Shown here piece by piece: positions 1 through 12,046 of a DNA stretch of 64,000 nucleotides; the stretch's first letter is position 1, and each line of letters opens with the position of its first letter. The notes beneath the pieces are model-generated. The model saw nothing but the letters and a program-made list of their open reading frames with translations, was not told the origin of the DNA and made no database searches. Where the stretch lies: contig OZ345361.1 in assembly GCA_977006965.1 (NCBI GenBank), forward strand, positions 1,054,001 through 1,118,000, in the 5' to 3' direction. The position numbers and the translations under genes were made by a program. This stretch comes from Phymatolithon calcareum (lineage: Eukaryota; Rhodophyta; Florideophyceae; Hapalidiales).

Positions 1-1
1 G

Positions 2-3000
2 CGCAATTCCGACATTTCCGAGAAGTTCAAGTCCTGGATCATTGACTCTGGAAGCACATCCCACATGACGTTTGACCGCTCACTCTTCTGCACGTACACC
101 GAACTGTCGTCTACTGTTGAAATGGGAAAGAAAGCTAAGGCCACAATCGCTGGAAAGGGTGATGCCATTATTACGATCAATGTGAATGGGAAGCCGTCGA
201 AATGCAAACTGAAGGATGTTATGCACATACCGGACTTTGGATACTCTTTACTATCGGTATCCAAAATGGATGAGTATGGATATGGGATTACGTTCAAGAA
301 CAGTCGTTGCTATGTTAAATCTCATGATGACACGGTTGCTACAGGAACACTTCGCAAGAGTCTCTATTCACTCGATCTTGCAGATGGCAATAAATTTACC
401 GAAGTTTCTTGTCTTGCTAGCCTCCAGCTTTTGCATGACCGTCTCGCTCATGTCCATCCCTCTGGTATCTCTGATATGGTACGTCTTGGGGTGGTCAAAG
501 GTGTGAACATAGCTCCCAATCCAATCTCAGAACATCCATGCAAAGGCTGTCTCGCCGGCAAAGGTCATCGCGCTCCTATCCCAAAGTCTAGTAGTACTCG
601 TTCTGAAGCCGTTCTCGATCTCGTACATTCCGACGTCTTAGGTCCTATCGACATTCCGTCACTTGGAGGATCGCAGTACTTCATCACATTCATCGATGAT
701 CACTCCAAGTGGACCACGGTATACACCATGCGACGGACGTCGGAGAGCTTTGAGTGTTTTCGAAAGTTCCACAAGCATGCTGAAACCCATATTGGTAGAA
801 AGCTTAAGCATTTGAACGTTCAGGACTTCTCGACTGCACCAAAGTTCAAGGCTATTAGGACCGATAACGGAGGCGAGTACCTTTCCAACGAGTTCAAGGC
901 ATATTTGGCACAACACGGTATACATCAGCAACTCACAGTAGCATATACCCCACAACAAAATGGGGTGGCTGAGCGCATGAACCGCACCCTTCTCAACTTG
1001 GGGCGCTCGATGCTTCATCACAGAGACATCGAGAAGAAGTTCTGGGCTGAAGCACCTGCTACTGCTGTGTATGTTCGAAATCGAGTTACGTCACGAGGAC
1101 TTCCTTCGAACACCACCCCCCATCACATATGGATGGGTGCCGCTCCAGACTCGGGACACTTACGTGTATTTGGCATAAAGTGTTGGTACGTGCTTCCGAA
1201 AAAGAAGGTTAAGAAACTCGACTCTCGAACTCGTGAAGCCATTATGCTGGGATATGCGACTTCGTCCAAAGGATATAAGCTGTGGGATCTAAGCTCTAAG
1301 AAGGTGATTGTGTCAAGGGATGTGACGTTCGACGAATCGGATTGCGGATTAGGTGAGGATGAAACGGATGTATCCACTGACATTCCAGACGACGGAGTGG
1401 TCCAAGCATGTGAAGATACGGTTGAAGCTAAGGACACGTCGGAGGAAAACAACAAGAACCTCGATGTGACTAACGAAGAAGGGCAGCAGGCGGACGATGC
1501 AGAACAACCAACAACACCAGCGGCATCTGAAGTAACTACACCGATGATCGCCAAACCCATTCTGCGCAGGTCAGCTCGGGTCTCAAAACCACCCACTGAC
1601 TTCTGGAGTGCTCCCCGCACACTGCAATGCTTGCCTTCGAATCTGTCAATCCCGCATCGGAATCCGCTTTGTCTTCTCATCAAAAACCTCAGACCTTTAA
1701 GGAAGCGACTTCGAATGAGAACGTCGACTTCTGGTCTCCAGCCATTAAGAAAGAACATTCTTCACTCGTCCATAACAATACCTGGAAACTGGTTCCGCGC
1801 AACTCCGACATGAACGTGCTACCGTGCAAGTATGTCTTCAAGGTCAAGGATACAGGCCCAAAAGTCCGAATTGTGGCAAGAGGGTTCCGACAGGTGCATG
1901 GGGTGGACTACGGTGAAACGTATGCCCCAGTCGTGATATTCACCTCGATTCGTATCCTACTTGCAACGGTTGCTGTCCATGATCTGGAACTCCACCAAAT
2001 GGATGTTGTGACAGCGTTCCTGCATGGTGACTTTGACGAAGACATCTACATGGAAGTTCCGGCTGGATTTCGAGATACCAAGCGTCCCAACCTTGTTTGC
2101 AAGCTCTTGAGGCACTATACGGCCTGCAGCAAGCTCCGCGGCAATGGCATGCCAAGATCGACAAGTTCCTCATCGACGAGCTCGGCTTCTCAAGCAGTCC
2201 CAACGATCCTTGTCTGTACGTCCGGCACAAGTCAAACAGCATCATGATCATCGCCCTGTATGTGGATGACTTACTGATTGCTGGAAACGACACCTCTGCC
2301 ATTTCGTGGATCATGGGGGAGCTGAACAAGCGGTTCGAGATGAAGGACCTTGATGAAGCAAGTGTATGCCTTGGGCTTGAGATTCGCCGGGACCGTCCTC
2401 TTCGGACCCTTCATCTTTCGCAGTCGTCTACGCTCAGTCGGTCTTGGAACGCTTCGGCATGGAGAACTCGAAACCTGCATCTACCCCAATGGAGTCAAGC
2501 AACAAGACCACCGCAATCGAGGAAGTGGATATCACCGAGTCTCTTGGAGACGAAGTTCCGTATCGTCCAGCTATCGGAAGCCTGATGTACTTGATGGTCG
2601 GCACTCGCCCAGACATCTCGGACTCGGTCGGCAAGCTTTCTTCGTTTTGCGAGAAACCCTGAAAGCGTCACTGGATGGGTGTTAAGCGCGTTCTTCGGTA
2701 CATTGCAGGTACTCGAGACCACGGGATTCTGTTCGGTGCAAGTGGGAGCATGGTGCCAATCGGGTACACAGACGCGGATTGGACAGGTTGTCGTGAGACA
2801 AGGCCATCAACAAGTGGGTATGTGTTCCCTCTTGCAGGGGGAGCCATAAGCTGGCGTTCGAAGAAACAAACTATCTTCGCCACGTCAGCATGTGAAGCGG
2901 AGTACACCGCTTCCCGTGCCGCCGCCAAGGAATCTGTTTGGCTGTCAACACTTATCGCAGATATCCCAGCTCTCCAAAAGCCCACTCTCATGACTTTGTA

Positions 3001-3232
3001 TACCGACAGTCAGAGTGCAATCGCAACCGGGAGGAATGCTGCCATCACTCATCGCAACAAGCATATTGACATCCAATATCACTACGTTCGTGATGTTGTT
3101 GCAACAGGAAAGATCTCGATTAAGTACTGCAATACTGAGTCCATGGTTGCTGATGCAGTAACTAAGCCACTCGATCGAATCAAGACAACAAAGTTCGCTC
3201 TAGAGATGGGAGTATGCAAGCAAATGGCGTAG
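2..3232 (+). pseudogene. copia pol polyprotein, frameshifted
   Basis: Visible in order: the aspartic protease motif DSGS near 40-60; the zinc-finger pre-integrase region with H-x4-H and C-x2-C at about 430-560; integrase with the acidic residues in HSDVLGP, RTDNGGEY and NGVAERMNR (about 620-1000); a copia-type RT with YVDDLLIAG near 2260; and RNase H with TDADW and the SxCEAEY motif (about 2765-2910). Reading the family through needs three frame changes, near 1620, 2095 and 2430, and crosses an in-frame TGA at 2660-2662. This is a dead copy whose domains are still well preserved, so the decay is probably recent. No restored protein is given. Confidence 0.88.
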
Positions 3233-3253
3233 TGTCCCTCGATCAAGGGGGAG

Positions 3254-3699
3254 TGTTGGAAGTGTGATTGCTTGGAGCTCTAGTTGCAAACACACTTCAA
3301 TATCAAGGTATGATCTCGGCACACGTGTACTCGTGTCAAGTCGAAAGTCAAAGTGTCTCAGAACTTTGAATCAAGAAGATTGGCAGTGACACGTGTCAAA
3401 GTATGATAAGAGTATGATAATCATACTCCCCTCACTCAGTAGATAATTTTTGATTTCTTCATGTTACACGTGTCATATGATATTATGACAAATTTGTTTA
3501 GGGTTAGTGTGTCTCCGTCGTCAATTAGGGTTTTGATCAAGTCTGGTCGAGTTTTCAGGTCTATATATGCTCGACCTGAGATCCGCCAAGTGAAAAAAAA
3601 CTAAGGAACACGTTCTCACCTATCTCAGCTTCTACTCAACAATTTCTTTCAAGCAAACTTTTCCGATCTCCTCATCCATTCCCTAACCTTCCACCAACA
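3254..3699 (+). repeat. 3' long terminal repeat of the copia element
   Basis: It begins TGTTGGAAG directly after a purine tract (AAGGGGGAG) and ends ..CCACCAACA, giving TG..CA termini with short inverted complementarity (TGTTGG/CCAACA). The length, 446 bp, is normal for copia. The 5' LTR is not in the window, so the boundaries are inferred from the termini and not from a repeat alignment. Confidence 0.65.
3562..3569 (+). promoter_or_regulatory. TATA-like box inside the LTR
   Basis: TATATATG lies about 308 bp into the LTR, a usual place for the U3 promoter of a copia element, followed by an AT-poor stretch and an A-run near 3594. It is a sequence resemblance only. Confidence 0.4.
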
Positions 3700-4780
3700 T
3701 AAGTCGCCCTCATTTGTCAGAGGACAGCTTGTGTTTCCTCCACGGACAAGTTAGTTTCTTGTACATGATGTGAAACCTTCAATAGGACTGCAATACCCGC
3801 AAAACTAGATATCGGAGTATATTTGTGTTCCACGATGGCTCTCAGCAGGATAGTAGCCAATACATTTCACATATAGCATTCTCACGGCTTGTTGTTGCTG
3901 CAGCTTTCTTCTGGAGCACACAGTGAAGCGATCGTGTGCTCGTCATTACTTTCGAGTTCGCATCACAAATGTTCTGTTTCATCGTAGTATTCTCCTAATT
4001 GGCATTTGATTCCCAGTGCAGAATAAATTAGGTGAAGTCGATCGTTACATTCGCCCTAGACTCGAATATAACTACTAGATATTCGCTAGCTTGGAGATAG
4101 ATTTCTCGTCCCGTGCGAACATGAGCAGATGCTGTGCCTGTAGATCCCAGTTGAATCCTCGGCATGCTCTAACTGTCGTCGGAGAGAGCGTATTCGACAC
4201 GCTCGTACCCATAGTGCGAAGAGCGTCACTTGCAGCGCATTGCCCTTGAGCCACACGAAAGTTAATCTACGTCATTTAGACAGTTCATAATGAGATCGAG
4301 CGAGTCAATATGTGTTCGAGCACAACTGCAGTATCCCTATACTCATTATGCCCAAGGAAATCAACATATTTGGCAATGGCCATAGTCTAAAGAAAAAGAT
4401 CAGTGGACTGGTTCACACGAGGCACAGACTAATACACCCATCTTAACTGCATGTTTTCGCATATCGCCATTGCCTTTTTCAAAAATTTTCTCATATTGGT
4501 CATGTGGCATTGAACATCTTTTTGTGGCACCGGTGCGCTCCCCCTGTGCCATGACGGCCAAAAGTTCAGTACCGCGTCTGGTGCACAGCTGTGCGTGCCG
4601 AATATTCCACCGATTTGGGATGAAGAAGACAAGTCTCCTCGCGTGCGTTTTGAGCCACCGAACATAATCGCATGTAGCGCAAACTGTCGTGTAACAGCGA
4701 GCCAGCAAAGAGCCGCCTGAATTTCCCTGCTGGCACGATCGGAGGACGCACGGACAAAGATGACATGAACAAGTTGTCGG
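3700..4780. other. gene-free stretch after the LTR
   Basis: No reading frame here shows a recognisable domain. The minus-strand frames around 4400-4810 are cysteine-rich but lack family motifs and overlap several equally open frames, so I treat them as chance. Confidence 0.5.
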
Positions 4781-4834
4781 TTTGGTCGCAGTATGGCCCA
4801 ACTGGCTCAACTACATACCCACGTCGTGCGGCAG

Positions 4835-5493
4835 AATTTACACCTGCACCATCGGGAAAGGCATACGCCTAGATGCAATGTACACCCTGGGAACATTGTT
4901 CCCTCACGAGGCAGACGGATTGTCGGCAGGTCATATTCTTGACGTGGAGATCTACACCCACGTTATCAAACAGATATCTAATGTTAGGGCTATGTTCAAG
5001 CTCGAAGCCTTGCTGGAAGATGGCGCTGATCAATTTCCAGAAGACCGACCACAAGCCATACAACTGTACGCTCGAGCAATTGGCGAAGGCGTGGAGGTGA
5101 TTGCGACGAACAGGTTGGGGTGCTTGCTTCAAGATGGCAGATGCGATGTACCTGCAGACAAATACCGTTCAGCAGAGCTGTTTACCCGGGCCATAGACGA
5201 ATAAAACCCTCATGGATTGCGCAAGTATAGAGCTCCGTGGCGCGAGGTTGGTGAACAGGCACGCCGTCTCCGCCGTCTTGAACCACCCCAAGATGCTCAT
5301 CACAAACACATCTGCAACTTCCTCAAGAGATTGCGTAGATAGTTGCTGTGCTTCGCGAAATGGGTCTAATTCAACGCCCTGTTTGATAATAGGCATGAAA
5401 AACCAAGGATACGTTCTGGAGAAGGCTGCAGAACTATACACAAAGGCGTTAGAGGACGTTGTGGATGTTCAAGCTATGAACAATTTAGGATGA
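4835..5493 (+). pseudogene. Sel1-like repeat protein remnant
   Basis: Degenerate helical repeats of about 36 residues are visible: an A-x2-LY-x-RAI-x-EG unit followed by a LG-x-LLQDG unit around 5050-5130, then SAELFTRA, and, after a TAA near 5204 and a frame change, AAELYTKALE with AMNNLG near 5424-5490. This pattern is typical of Sel1-like (SLR/TPR-type) repeats, which usually scaffold protein complexes. Stops and frame changes between repeats and the lack of a start indicate a relic. No neighbouring gene suggests a function. Confidence 0.55.
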
Positions 5494-5791
5494 CTATTGC
5501 ATGAGGAACACCAAGGCGAGCCATCCGACCTATTAAAATAATTTCGGCTTTGTAGTTTCGAGCACTTCAGCATCTTTGAAGGAAAATTGAAATTGCCGCA
5601 GCGTTCTCACGGAAATCAAAAACTCTTGACCAAAGTTCAAGTGTGCATTCAGTTGTTGGATGGAGATTTAGATGATGATGGTTGAGATGGTTGGGTTGGA
5701 CGTGAGATGTTCTTTGCTTTATTGAGTCGGGGCATCAGATCTCGATCTTATATAGGCCTAGGCTTGAGGTATGATAGGACTTCTAATGCTG

Positions 5792-5965
5792 ATTGCACCA
5801 CTAACTGTGATTGAATCAATCAACATCAAGATTGAATTGTCGACTGTAATTGATTCAATCAATAAAATGATTGATCAACCAACAGTGCCAATACCAATCA
5901 ACATAATGATTGAATTACTGACAATCACAAGACCAATCAAGAAATTGATTGAACTGCAACATGTC
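5792..5965 (+). repeat. 39-bp tandem repeat, about 4.4 copies
   Basis: Four diverged 39-bp units plus a partial fifth are rich in TTGATTGAATCAATCAA-like segments. In one frame they read as a 13-residue repeat (for example IELSTVIDSINKM, then IDQPTVPIPINIM). The internal palindrome TTGAATCAATCAA makes the array fold back on itself. The frame is open for only 73 codons, so I treat it as a minisatellite and not a gene. Confidence 0.65.
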
Positions 5966-5992
5966 AGTAATGATGAAAAAAACATGGATTGA

Positions 5993-6577
5993 TTCTATCA
6001 TAACATATGACAAGCGGTTTGAGACTGGTGACTTAGGATAATGTGTACTGCGACAAGAGCTCCAAGCAGCCACATTTCCAACATCAGTTAGGTACTTCCA
6101 GGCCTCATCAAATCAAGCAGAAAATTAGAAAAACACCGCAGTTTAATCTTTGTATTCTACTAAAAGTAATGACGAACAGCTGGACAGGAAGTAGATCCCA
6201 TGAAGCTTTCTCAAAAGGCCATATTTCTCAAAATATAACCTTTTGAACCTGTGTAAGGAATGGATTCTAAGGGTTGGTTTGCATGAATGATCGGAAACCT
6301 CAGAAAGCTCGTGTGCTTTCGTAAACAAAACTTAAAAACGTCTATGTAGTCTCCCAGTGCTGCATTGTGATGAGAGCATTCTCCAGGACACGCAGAGTGT
6401 GTCCCCACCGCATGTTTTTGGCATTCTGCATCATCACCTGCTCTTTCAGTATAAATTGTTGTTTTCATGTTCGCACATTCATCAATGACAGCCACGGTAA
6501 TGTCCAGACGCGGGCATACCCTAAACTCGCTTGCCCTCCAGCAAAAAGCACAAATTGTGGAGTAACTTCGCCGACGT
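5993..6577. other. gene-free stretch left of the pogo relic
   Basis: Short frames on both strands lack domains. I looked here for the left terminal inverted repeat expected for the pogo-like element and did not find one. Confidence 0.4.
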
Positions 6578-8119
6578 GAACAAGATGGTCTCTCGGCCTC
6601 TCAAAGGAGCTGGAAATCTGGGCGCAACACAAGTTTCGGCTTTCGGCCCCACCGAGCCAGTCGGTCATCTCCAGAATTTTCTGCGCTCCTTTGAAACTAA
6701 CAGCACACAAAAATGGTCTCCTAAAGCGGAACAAAAGGGGAAAATATTCAGAGCTGAAGGCATCCCTGGCTGAATGGGTTCATGTGCAGCAAAGAACGGG
6801 TGTGTGCCTGAATGGTGAAGTTATCAAATTACAAGGACGTCTAATTCTAGACGACATTAACTATAAACTTGACGCCTCGGACAAGATATCTCTCCATTTT
6901 TCATCCAGATGGCTGGGAAGGTTTCAAAAGCGCTGGGGACTAAAACTATTTAAGCTCCATCGGGAAATCAATGATGCTGATGTTAATGCAATAGCAGAGA
7001 ATCTGCCCATTCTTCACAGGAAGCTCAATAACTACAGCATGAACGGCATCTGGAACGCGGATGAAACGAGTCTTTTCTATCGCTTAGCTCCCTGCACAAC
7101 AATAGCACATGAACAGATGAGTGGCCGAAAAAAGGACAAAGTGCGCTTGACGTATTTAGTGTGTGCGAACACGGACGGAACCGAAAATTTTCCACTCGTG
7201 ATTATCAGTAAGGGCACAATACGGCGTTGTTTTCGAAACAAAACTGGGCAAGACCTCAGATTCGATTACTGGAACTACACAAAAGCTTGGATGCGCACGG
7301 ACATATTCTTCTCATGGCTTAACCGCTTTGACGCGTACATCGGCACAACGCTCGCCCGCGAAGTGGTTCTACCTCTCTACAATTCGAGCCCGCGCGGAAA
7401 GACTGATACACTTCCGAAACTGAAAATGTTGACGTTGCATTTCTGTCTGCGAATATAACTTCAAAACTACAGCCCATAGATGGTGGAATAATCCCTGCGT
7501 TTAAGAAGCGGTACATGAAGATGCAGTCCAGCCGAGCGCTCGACTATATGGATGCCGGAGTGGAGAACATAAATAGTGTGGATAAACTCACTGCAATGCG
7601 CTGAACGGCGCAGATATGGGATAAGTTTCCTGGTCAGATCATTTTCAATTGCCGGAAAAAAGCGCAGCTGTTAGAAGAAAAGCTGAATGACTACAATTTG
7701 GCGCAAACGAATTTAGAAGACTCAACGGACATGGAGCTTGAAAATCTGATTCATGAGCTAGAGCCGGCTTCTTCGCGGATGACAATCACAAGCCATCTGA
7801 ATCGCGATGGTGAAGAGCCCTGCGTTCAGCAGATCTCGATTGACAATCTAGTGGACGATGCTGTGCGCATGATTAACGAGCGAGATGACGAATATGCTGT
7901 CCGTGATGAGACAGACGCTCACGCGGAAAGTATTGTTGAGCTTCCGAGTATAACGGAGCAGTTGAAGGCACTCTCCATTACCAAGAAAATCTTGGAAGTT
8001 GCAGAAGCATTAGATCGTTCAGCGATGCGTGCAGTGGTGCGTCCCCAAATGAGACTGAGGCAGCAGAAGACTGGTTTCATGAAACAGAGGCGGATGACAG
8101 ATTTCTTCATTAAAATTTG
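6578..8119 (+). pseudogene. pogo/Tigger-type (CENP-B-like) DDE transposase, inactive
   Basis: An N-terminal helix-turn-helix of the CENP-B/Tigger kind starts near 6580 (ELEIWAQHKF then PSQSVISRIF), followed by a second DNA-binding segment to about 6960. The DDE core begins at WNADETSLFYR (near 7052), which supplies the first catalytic Asp. The second Asp of the family motif (LLxDN) is replaced by Tyr in LPLYNSS (near 7377). A one-base frameshift near 7425 precedes SKLQPIDGG (third acidic site), and a TGA interrupts the frame at about 7602. The acidic C-terminal tail ends in a PIP-box-like Q-x2-M-x2-F-F just before the TGA at 8118-8120. The first two defects each rule out activity. Confidence 0.8.
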
Positions 8120-8197
8120 ATACGACTGTTAGTACAGTAAAACTGAAATACACGTGTGAAACGAGAGCTATGATGAAAACTCACTTTCAGAATATTC

Positions 8198-8257
8198 CCG
8201 ATATCTGGATATCGGAGGCCTCCACAATGGTCATCCAGTTATCGAGGATTGACTGTA
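8198..8257 (+). repeat. probable right terminus of the pogo-like element
   Basis: The segment ending ..TTATCGAGGATTGACTG followed by TA resembles a Tigger/pogo right end (element end at 8255, TA at 8256-8257). It contains the palindromes CGATATCTGGATATCGG and GGAGGCCTCC. The matching left repeat was not found, so the call rests on similarity and position only. Confidence 0.45.
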
Positions 8258-8499
8258 CATTAGCAGAAAAAACGAGGGTTGACAGTCAAATGCGGCCGCC
8301 CCTTCTCTGACAACTACGGCTCCCTCCATCAGGACTGATTGGTACATTCAATGGTGCACTGCCCAGACTTGCATGAGTACTGTACGGCACAGTTGGCGGT
8401 GGTGGGCGTGTATACTGCGGCTCTTCTGCGCTTCTCGCGCCGTCAGCAGAGGTTGAGGGTTCTCCGACTGACTTTCACTCGCGGTCGCAGAAGCGTCTC

Positions 8500-8575
8500 G
8501 CAGACATAGCGTGGTGCGGAAGACGATTTTCTCGGTGCGAATTTCGATGGCATTGGCAAGTCGAAAGTTGTCCAT
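8500..8575 (-). pseudogene. fragment sharing a motif with the ORF at 58.9 kb
   Basis: On the minus strand, MDNFRLANAIEIRTEKIVFR is closely similar to MENFRLAHVTELRAEGVYFR encoded at 58913. Flanking sequence is not obviously conserved. It is probably a piece of a dispersed gene or element family whose identity I do not recognise. Confidence 0.4.
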
Positions 8576-9653
8576 AGGCGGTGCTTCGGCAATGCGCACG
8601 CGCGTTTCAAGCGCAGATAACACCCGCGACCGAATTAATACGAGCAAACAAAATCAGACATGCACGTCGAATACACCCGAACATGGCGGGAAAATGATAT
8701 TAGCGGAATCAGCACCATGAGCGTATGGCATAGATTCGCGCATATGGGATGCATCGCTCAGTGCCGCGCTGTTCGGAGCTCGGTCAGGTTTCCTCTGACT
8801 GCAATTACGGAGCGCAATTTGTACATGGAATTCAAAGTCTAATTACCTTCCGGAACGAAGGTCATGACCATATCATCTCGACTTCACTTTTACGTGCTAC
8901 TTGTCATCGAGACGACGATGAGCCTATACGCAAATCACGTCGTCCAATGAGGTTGCTATCGACGGCAGGTCGAGGACATAAATTAAGTATAGGGTGTCAA
9001 TCGACTTGAAAGGATGACATAAGCCCAGGCGTTGCGCAAGGGGAATCTTGAGGGTATGACATGAAATAAAGGAGGACCCGAGGGCTGTAAGCCCGAGGCG
9101 ATTCTGAGGTTTCAAGGCATTCTCGAAGTTTTTCCCGCGAGCAAAGCCTGAGCTGACGTCATTCCCGATGAGTAGGTTGACAACCTGCTTGTCTCACATT
9201 TTCTCGAACGGCTAGAACAGCACCGAAGCACATGCTAACTGTCGGCTTATCGGCTGGGATTTTTACTGACAGCACCGTTCAATGTCAGAAATATCTGTAG
9301 ACCAGCTTCAAAGCACAGGGCCACTGTCAGTGGTAGTTTTATGCAGAACGTAACGATTGATGAGGCATACTGCCTACACTTTTTAGCATTGACGGACGCC
9401 TGTGCGCCATCTTCAAGGCTCACCGCCTCAGTCCGGTCCATTTACATCGCCTGAAGCCCGCTCACCGCTATTCTCCATCGCGCGCCACCGCTTTCTGGTG
9501 CATTACCGTCGCCTTCCGCCTTCTAGCAATCTCCCGCCGTCGATCACTTCATTTCGTTCGCCTGCCGCCTGTTCGCCGTCGCTCGCCTCACTTCCATCCT
9601 CTACCGCAAGCTCGAAGTCGCTCGCCGCCGCTTTTCGATCCGAGAAAGCTCAA

Positions 9654-10901
9654 ATGCCGGGATCGCCGGACGAGTTCAACTTCTCGCTGCCGAGCTCGGA
9701 AAGGGCAGAACAAGTCAAGGGACGGTTCGTTCCCGATAACACTCAAAAAGGCACAGACTACAGAGTTCGCTCGCTGGCTCTATTTCTTGCCAATGCTGAT
9801 TTCAATGACCGGTATTTCAACATGGAACCCCACTTACGTTCCCTCCTTCTCAGCAGAAAGGCTGATGGTGTCGATTTCGAAGTGTCACAGCTCAAGAAGT
9901 TGCTTTTTGCGGACTGTGTGCCTAATGAATGCGTTCCTGTCGCACAGCAAAAGAAGATGAACCACTACTTGATCGAGTTTGCCGTCAACTATCTGAACGC
10001 GAAGCATAAGAAAGCGGTCACGCCGAACACTATGAAGTTCTACATATGTGGGCTTCAGCGTGCGTTCGAATCATGGGGTTTTGAAATGAATCTCTTCTCG
10101 GGTCCAGTCTTTGCGGATAGAAAGGAAGGGCTTCTGTGCGTTTTGGACAACTTGTTTGCGTAACAGCAGGCCGACGGTATGATCGTGAAAGGACAGAATG
10201 TACTACCCAGGGAAGACATCCAGGCCCTTCTGGCATCGGAACGCTGTTCAGAGTCTACCCCTGCAGGATAACTGAATCGTCTTATACTGATGGTTGGAAT
10301 TACCCTTGGCATTCGTACCACTTCGATGTGGAAGCAGTACATTCAGGCGAAAGGGGAAGCCATCATTCAGTTTACCGAGATGGCTGGAAACAAAGAAGGA
10401 GTGTCGAAAACGAGAAGAGGTGGATTGCGCGCCATTACAAAGAAGGCTGTCAAGATTTTGATTTGGAACATGGATATTCTGGACGGAGCTTTGAACGTGT
10501 ATGAACACATTCACAGCTACTTGGAAATCCGGAAATCGATGGAGATGGAAAAGGAGCACGCAGACAGGTTCTTCTTGCAAATTGACCAAAACGAAACAAC
10601 TCAAAACAAATTTTTCCGCAGGCACGTTATCGGAAAAAATTCATTCGGCAAAATCATTCCCAATCTTTGCGACGAGTTTGGAATCCAATGCACTGGCGTC
10701 AATGATTGCGTTACAACCCACTGTCTTCGTGGCACTATGATTACGCTACTACTGGAAGCCGGGCATTCTGACACCGCCGTTATGCTTCGCTCGGGTCACG
10801 CATAGGTTGAGAGCGTTCTGAGCTATACAAACTTGCAAGGAGACAAGGGTCTTCAACAACAAATGAATATTTTCAGAAACACGAACCCTGACATGATGTG
10901 A
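9654..10901 (+). pseudogene. Crypton-like tyrosine recombinase with three in-frame stops
   Basis: One reading frame runs from ATG 9654 to TGA 10899-10901 and is interrupted by TAA 10161-10163, TAA 10269-10271 and TAG 10803-10805, without frameshifts. The C-terminal part shows the tyrosine-recombinase layout: an early Arg near LGIRTTS, then H-x2-R in THCLRGT (about 10720), the downstream GH in LRSGH, and the putative nucleophile Tyr in LSYTNLQGDKG (near 10826). The HCLRGT..EAGHSD..LRSGH arrangement is that of Crypton/DUF3504 integrases. The upstream frame (9402-9653) is Pro/Ser-rich and probably 5' leader. A lysine-rich frame at 10898-11119 could be a frameshifted tail. Confidence 0.7.
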
Positions 10902-11346
10902 ATGAGGCCAAACCGAAGAAGCAGAATATAATGGAGCACATTAGCCAGTCGAAAGAGAATATTAAACGCGAAAGTGATTTCAGAAGTGCAATCCACACAT
11001 CTCCAGGAGATGGTCCAATAGTCTCGCAGGACGGAACTAGAAGCAATTCTATGTCTGACTTTGAAAACATAAAGGCAACCTCTATTAACGTAACGATCAA
11101 CGACAACTGCAAGTACTAATAACGAGAGCTTTTCTTAGAACGTATTCAAATTTATTTTAAAATAAAGTTGTAGCGCAAGAAATCGATACGAGCAAGATTT
11201 TTGGTACTACATGAACATGGAGAAGATGATCAGATCATCTATGTAAAAGATACTAAAAGAAAGGTCATGTTTGAACTAAACCAAGTCGTTAGCTCCATTA
11301 AAAATGTTAACGCACGTTTCAAAAAGGGCAGCGTTGAGCAAGAAAG

Positions 11347-11454
11347 ACATCACCGAGCGGGAAAGATATCAGCCAATAGTGGACCTCCATTTGCGGCCCA
11401 GCAAGAATAACATCGCTGAGCGAGAACGATATCATCGAGCGGGAAAGACATCAG
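11347..11454 (+). repeat. short imperfect repeats CGAGCGGGAAAGAYATCAG
   Basis: About three copies of a ~24-bp motif lie at 11347, 11411 and 11432, the middle one diverged. No role is visible; it is possibly a relic of an internal array of the neighbouring Crypton. Confidence 0.4.
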
Positions 11455-12046
11455 ATCTTGTTTTTGTGGACGCGAGAAAACACGAGCTGCTTTCACGTAA
11501 CTAACGAAAGTAAATGTGATCTTGGACCGATAAATATTTAATAGTTCATCTAAAATTCAGCATTTTCAGCGCTCATATCACTTTCATTAAAACTCAGTTC
11601 TATTGGCCAGATGATCTTCCAAACCCGGCCAACCTTCAACTTATAAAACCTGATGCGGGAAAAATAAGTTGGAAGCTTAAATTCGATTGTTTATTTTGAT
11701 GTGATGAGGATTTTATAAGTTGTAAATCACTACATTATTTCTCGGAGAGGAGGGAAATATAAGATAGATTTTCTCCAGAATTTGAGAAGGGGAAGAGGAA
11801 AAAATAAGTTTTTTTCACTTAATTTTTGTGCAGAGGTAAGAACTAGATAAATTAGTTTTTTCTAATATTTTGAAAACGTGAACAGAAAATGACAACAGTC
11901 TGGGCATGGACCGCTTTACCATCGTTTCGGTTCGTAGTGGTCCAGTGAAAGAGTCATTTTTGTACTTTATGTGGGAGCTTCCATTGGCAAAAAACTTGTA
12001 CTTTTCAAAACGGCGTGTTTTCTCGCGTTTACAAAAACAAGTCGTA
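11455..12046. other. AT-rich gene-free spacer
   Basis: This stretch is rich in A/T runs and has stops in all frames. The one 98-codon frame, on the minus strand (11815-12111), shows no domain. Nothing functional is visible. Confidence 0.5.

Larger units (their letters stand above)
1..3699 (+). mobile_element. Ty1/copia LTR retrotransposon, 5' part outside window
   Basis: The domain order protease, GAG-pre-integrase, integrase, reverse transcriptase, RNase H is the Ty1/copia arrangement (integrase before RT). The pol region runs to a TAG near 3230, followed by a purine-rich tract at about 3244-3253 and then a sequence starting TGTTGGAAG that I read as the 3' LTR, ending CAACA at 3699. The gag region and 5' LTR lie left of the window, so the target-site duplication cannot be checked; the five bases after the LTR are TAAGT. 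The coding region is broken, so this copy cannot be autonomous. Confidence 0.9.

Noticed and set aside
1123-1758. 211-codon minus-strand frame in the copia element
   Set aside because: It is antisense to the integrase/RT linker and has Ser-rich composition typical of a shadow frame.
5792-5965. CRISPR-like array
   Set aside because: Units are contiguous and diverged with no unique spacers, and the genome is eukaryotic.
5771-5992. 73-codon frame as a small protein gene
   Set aside because: It is fully explained by the 39-bp tandem repeat.
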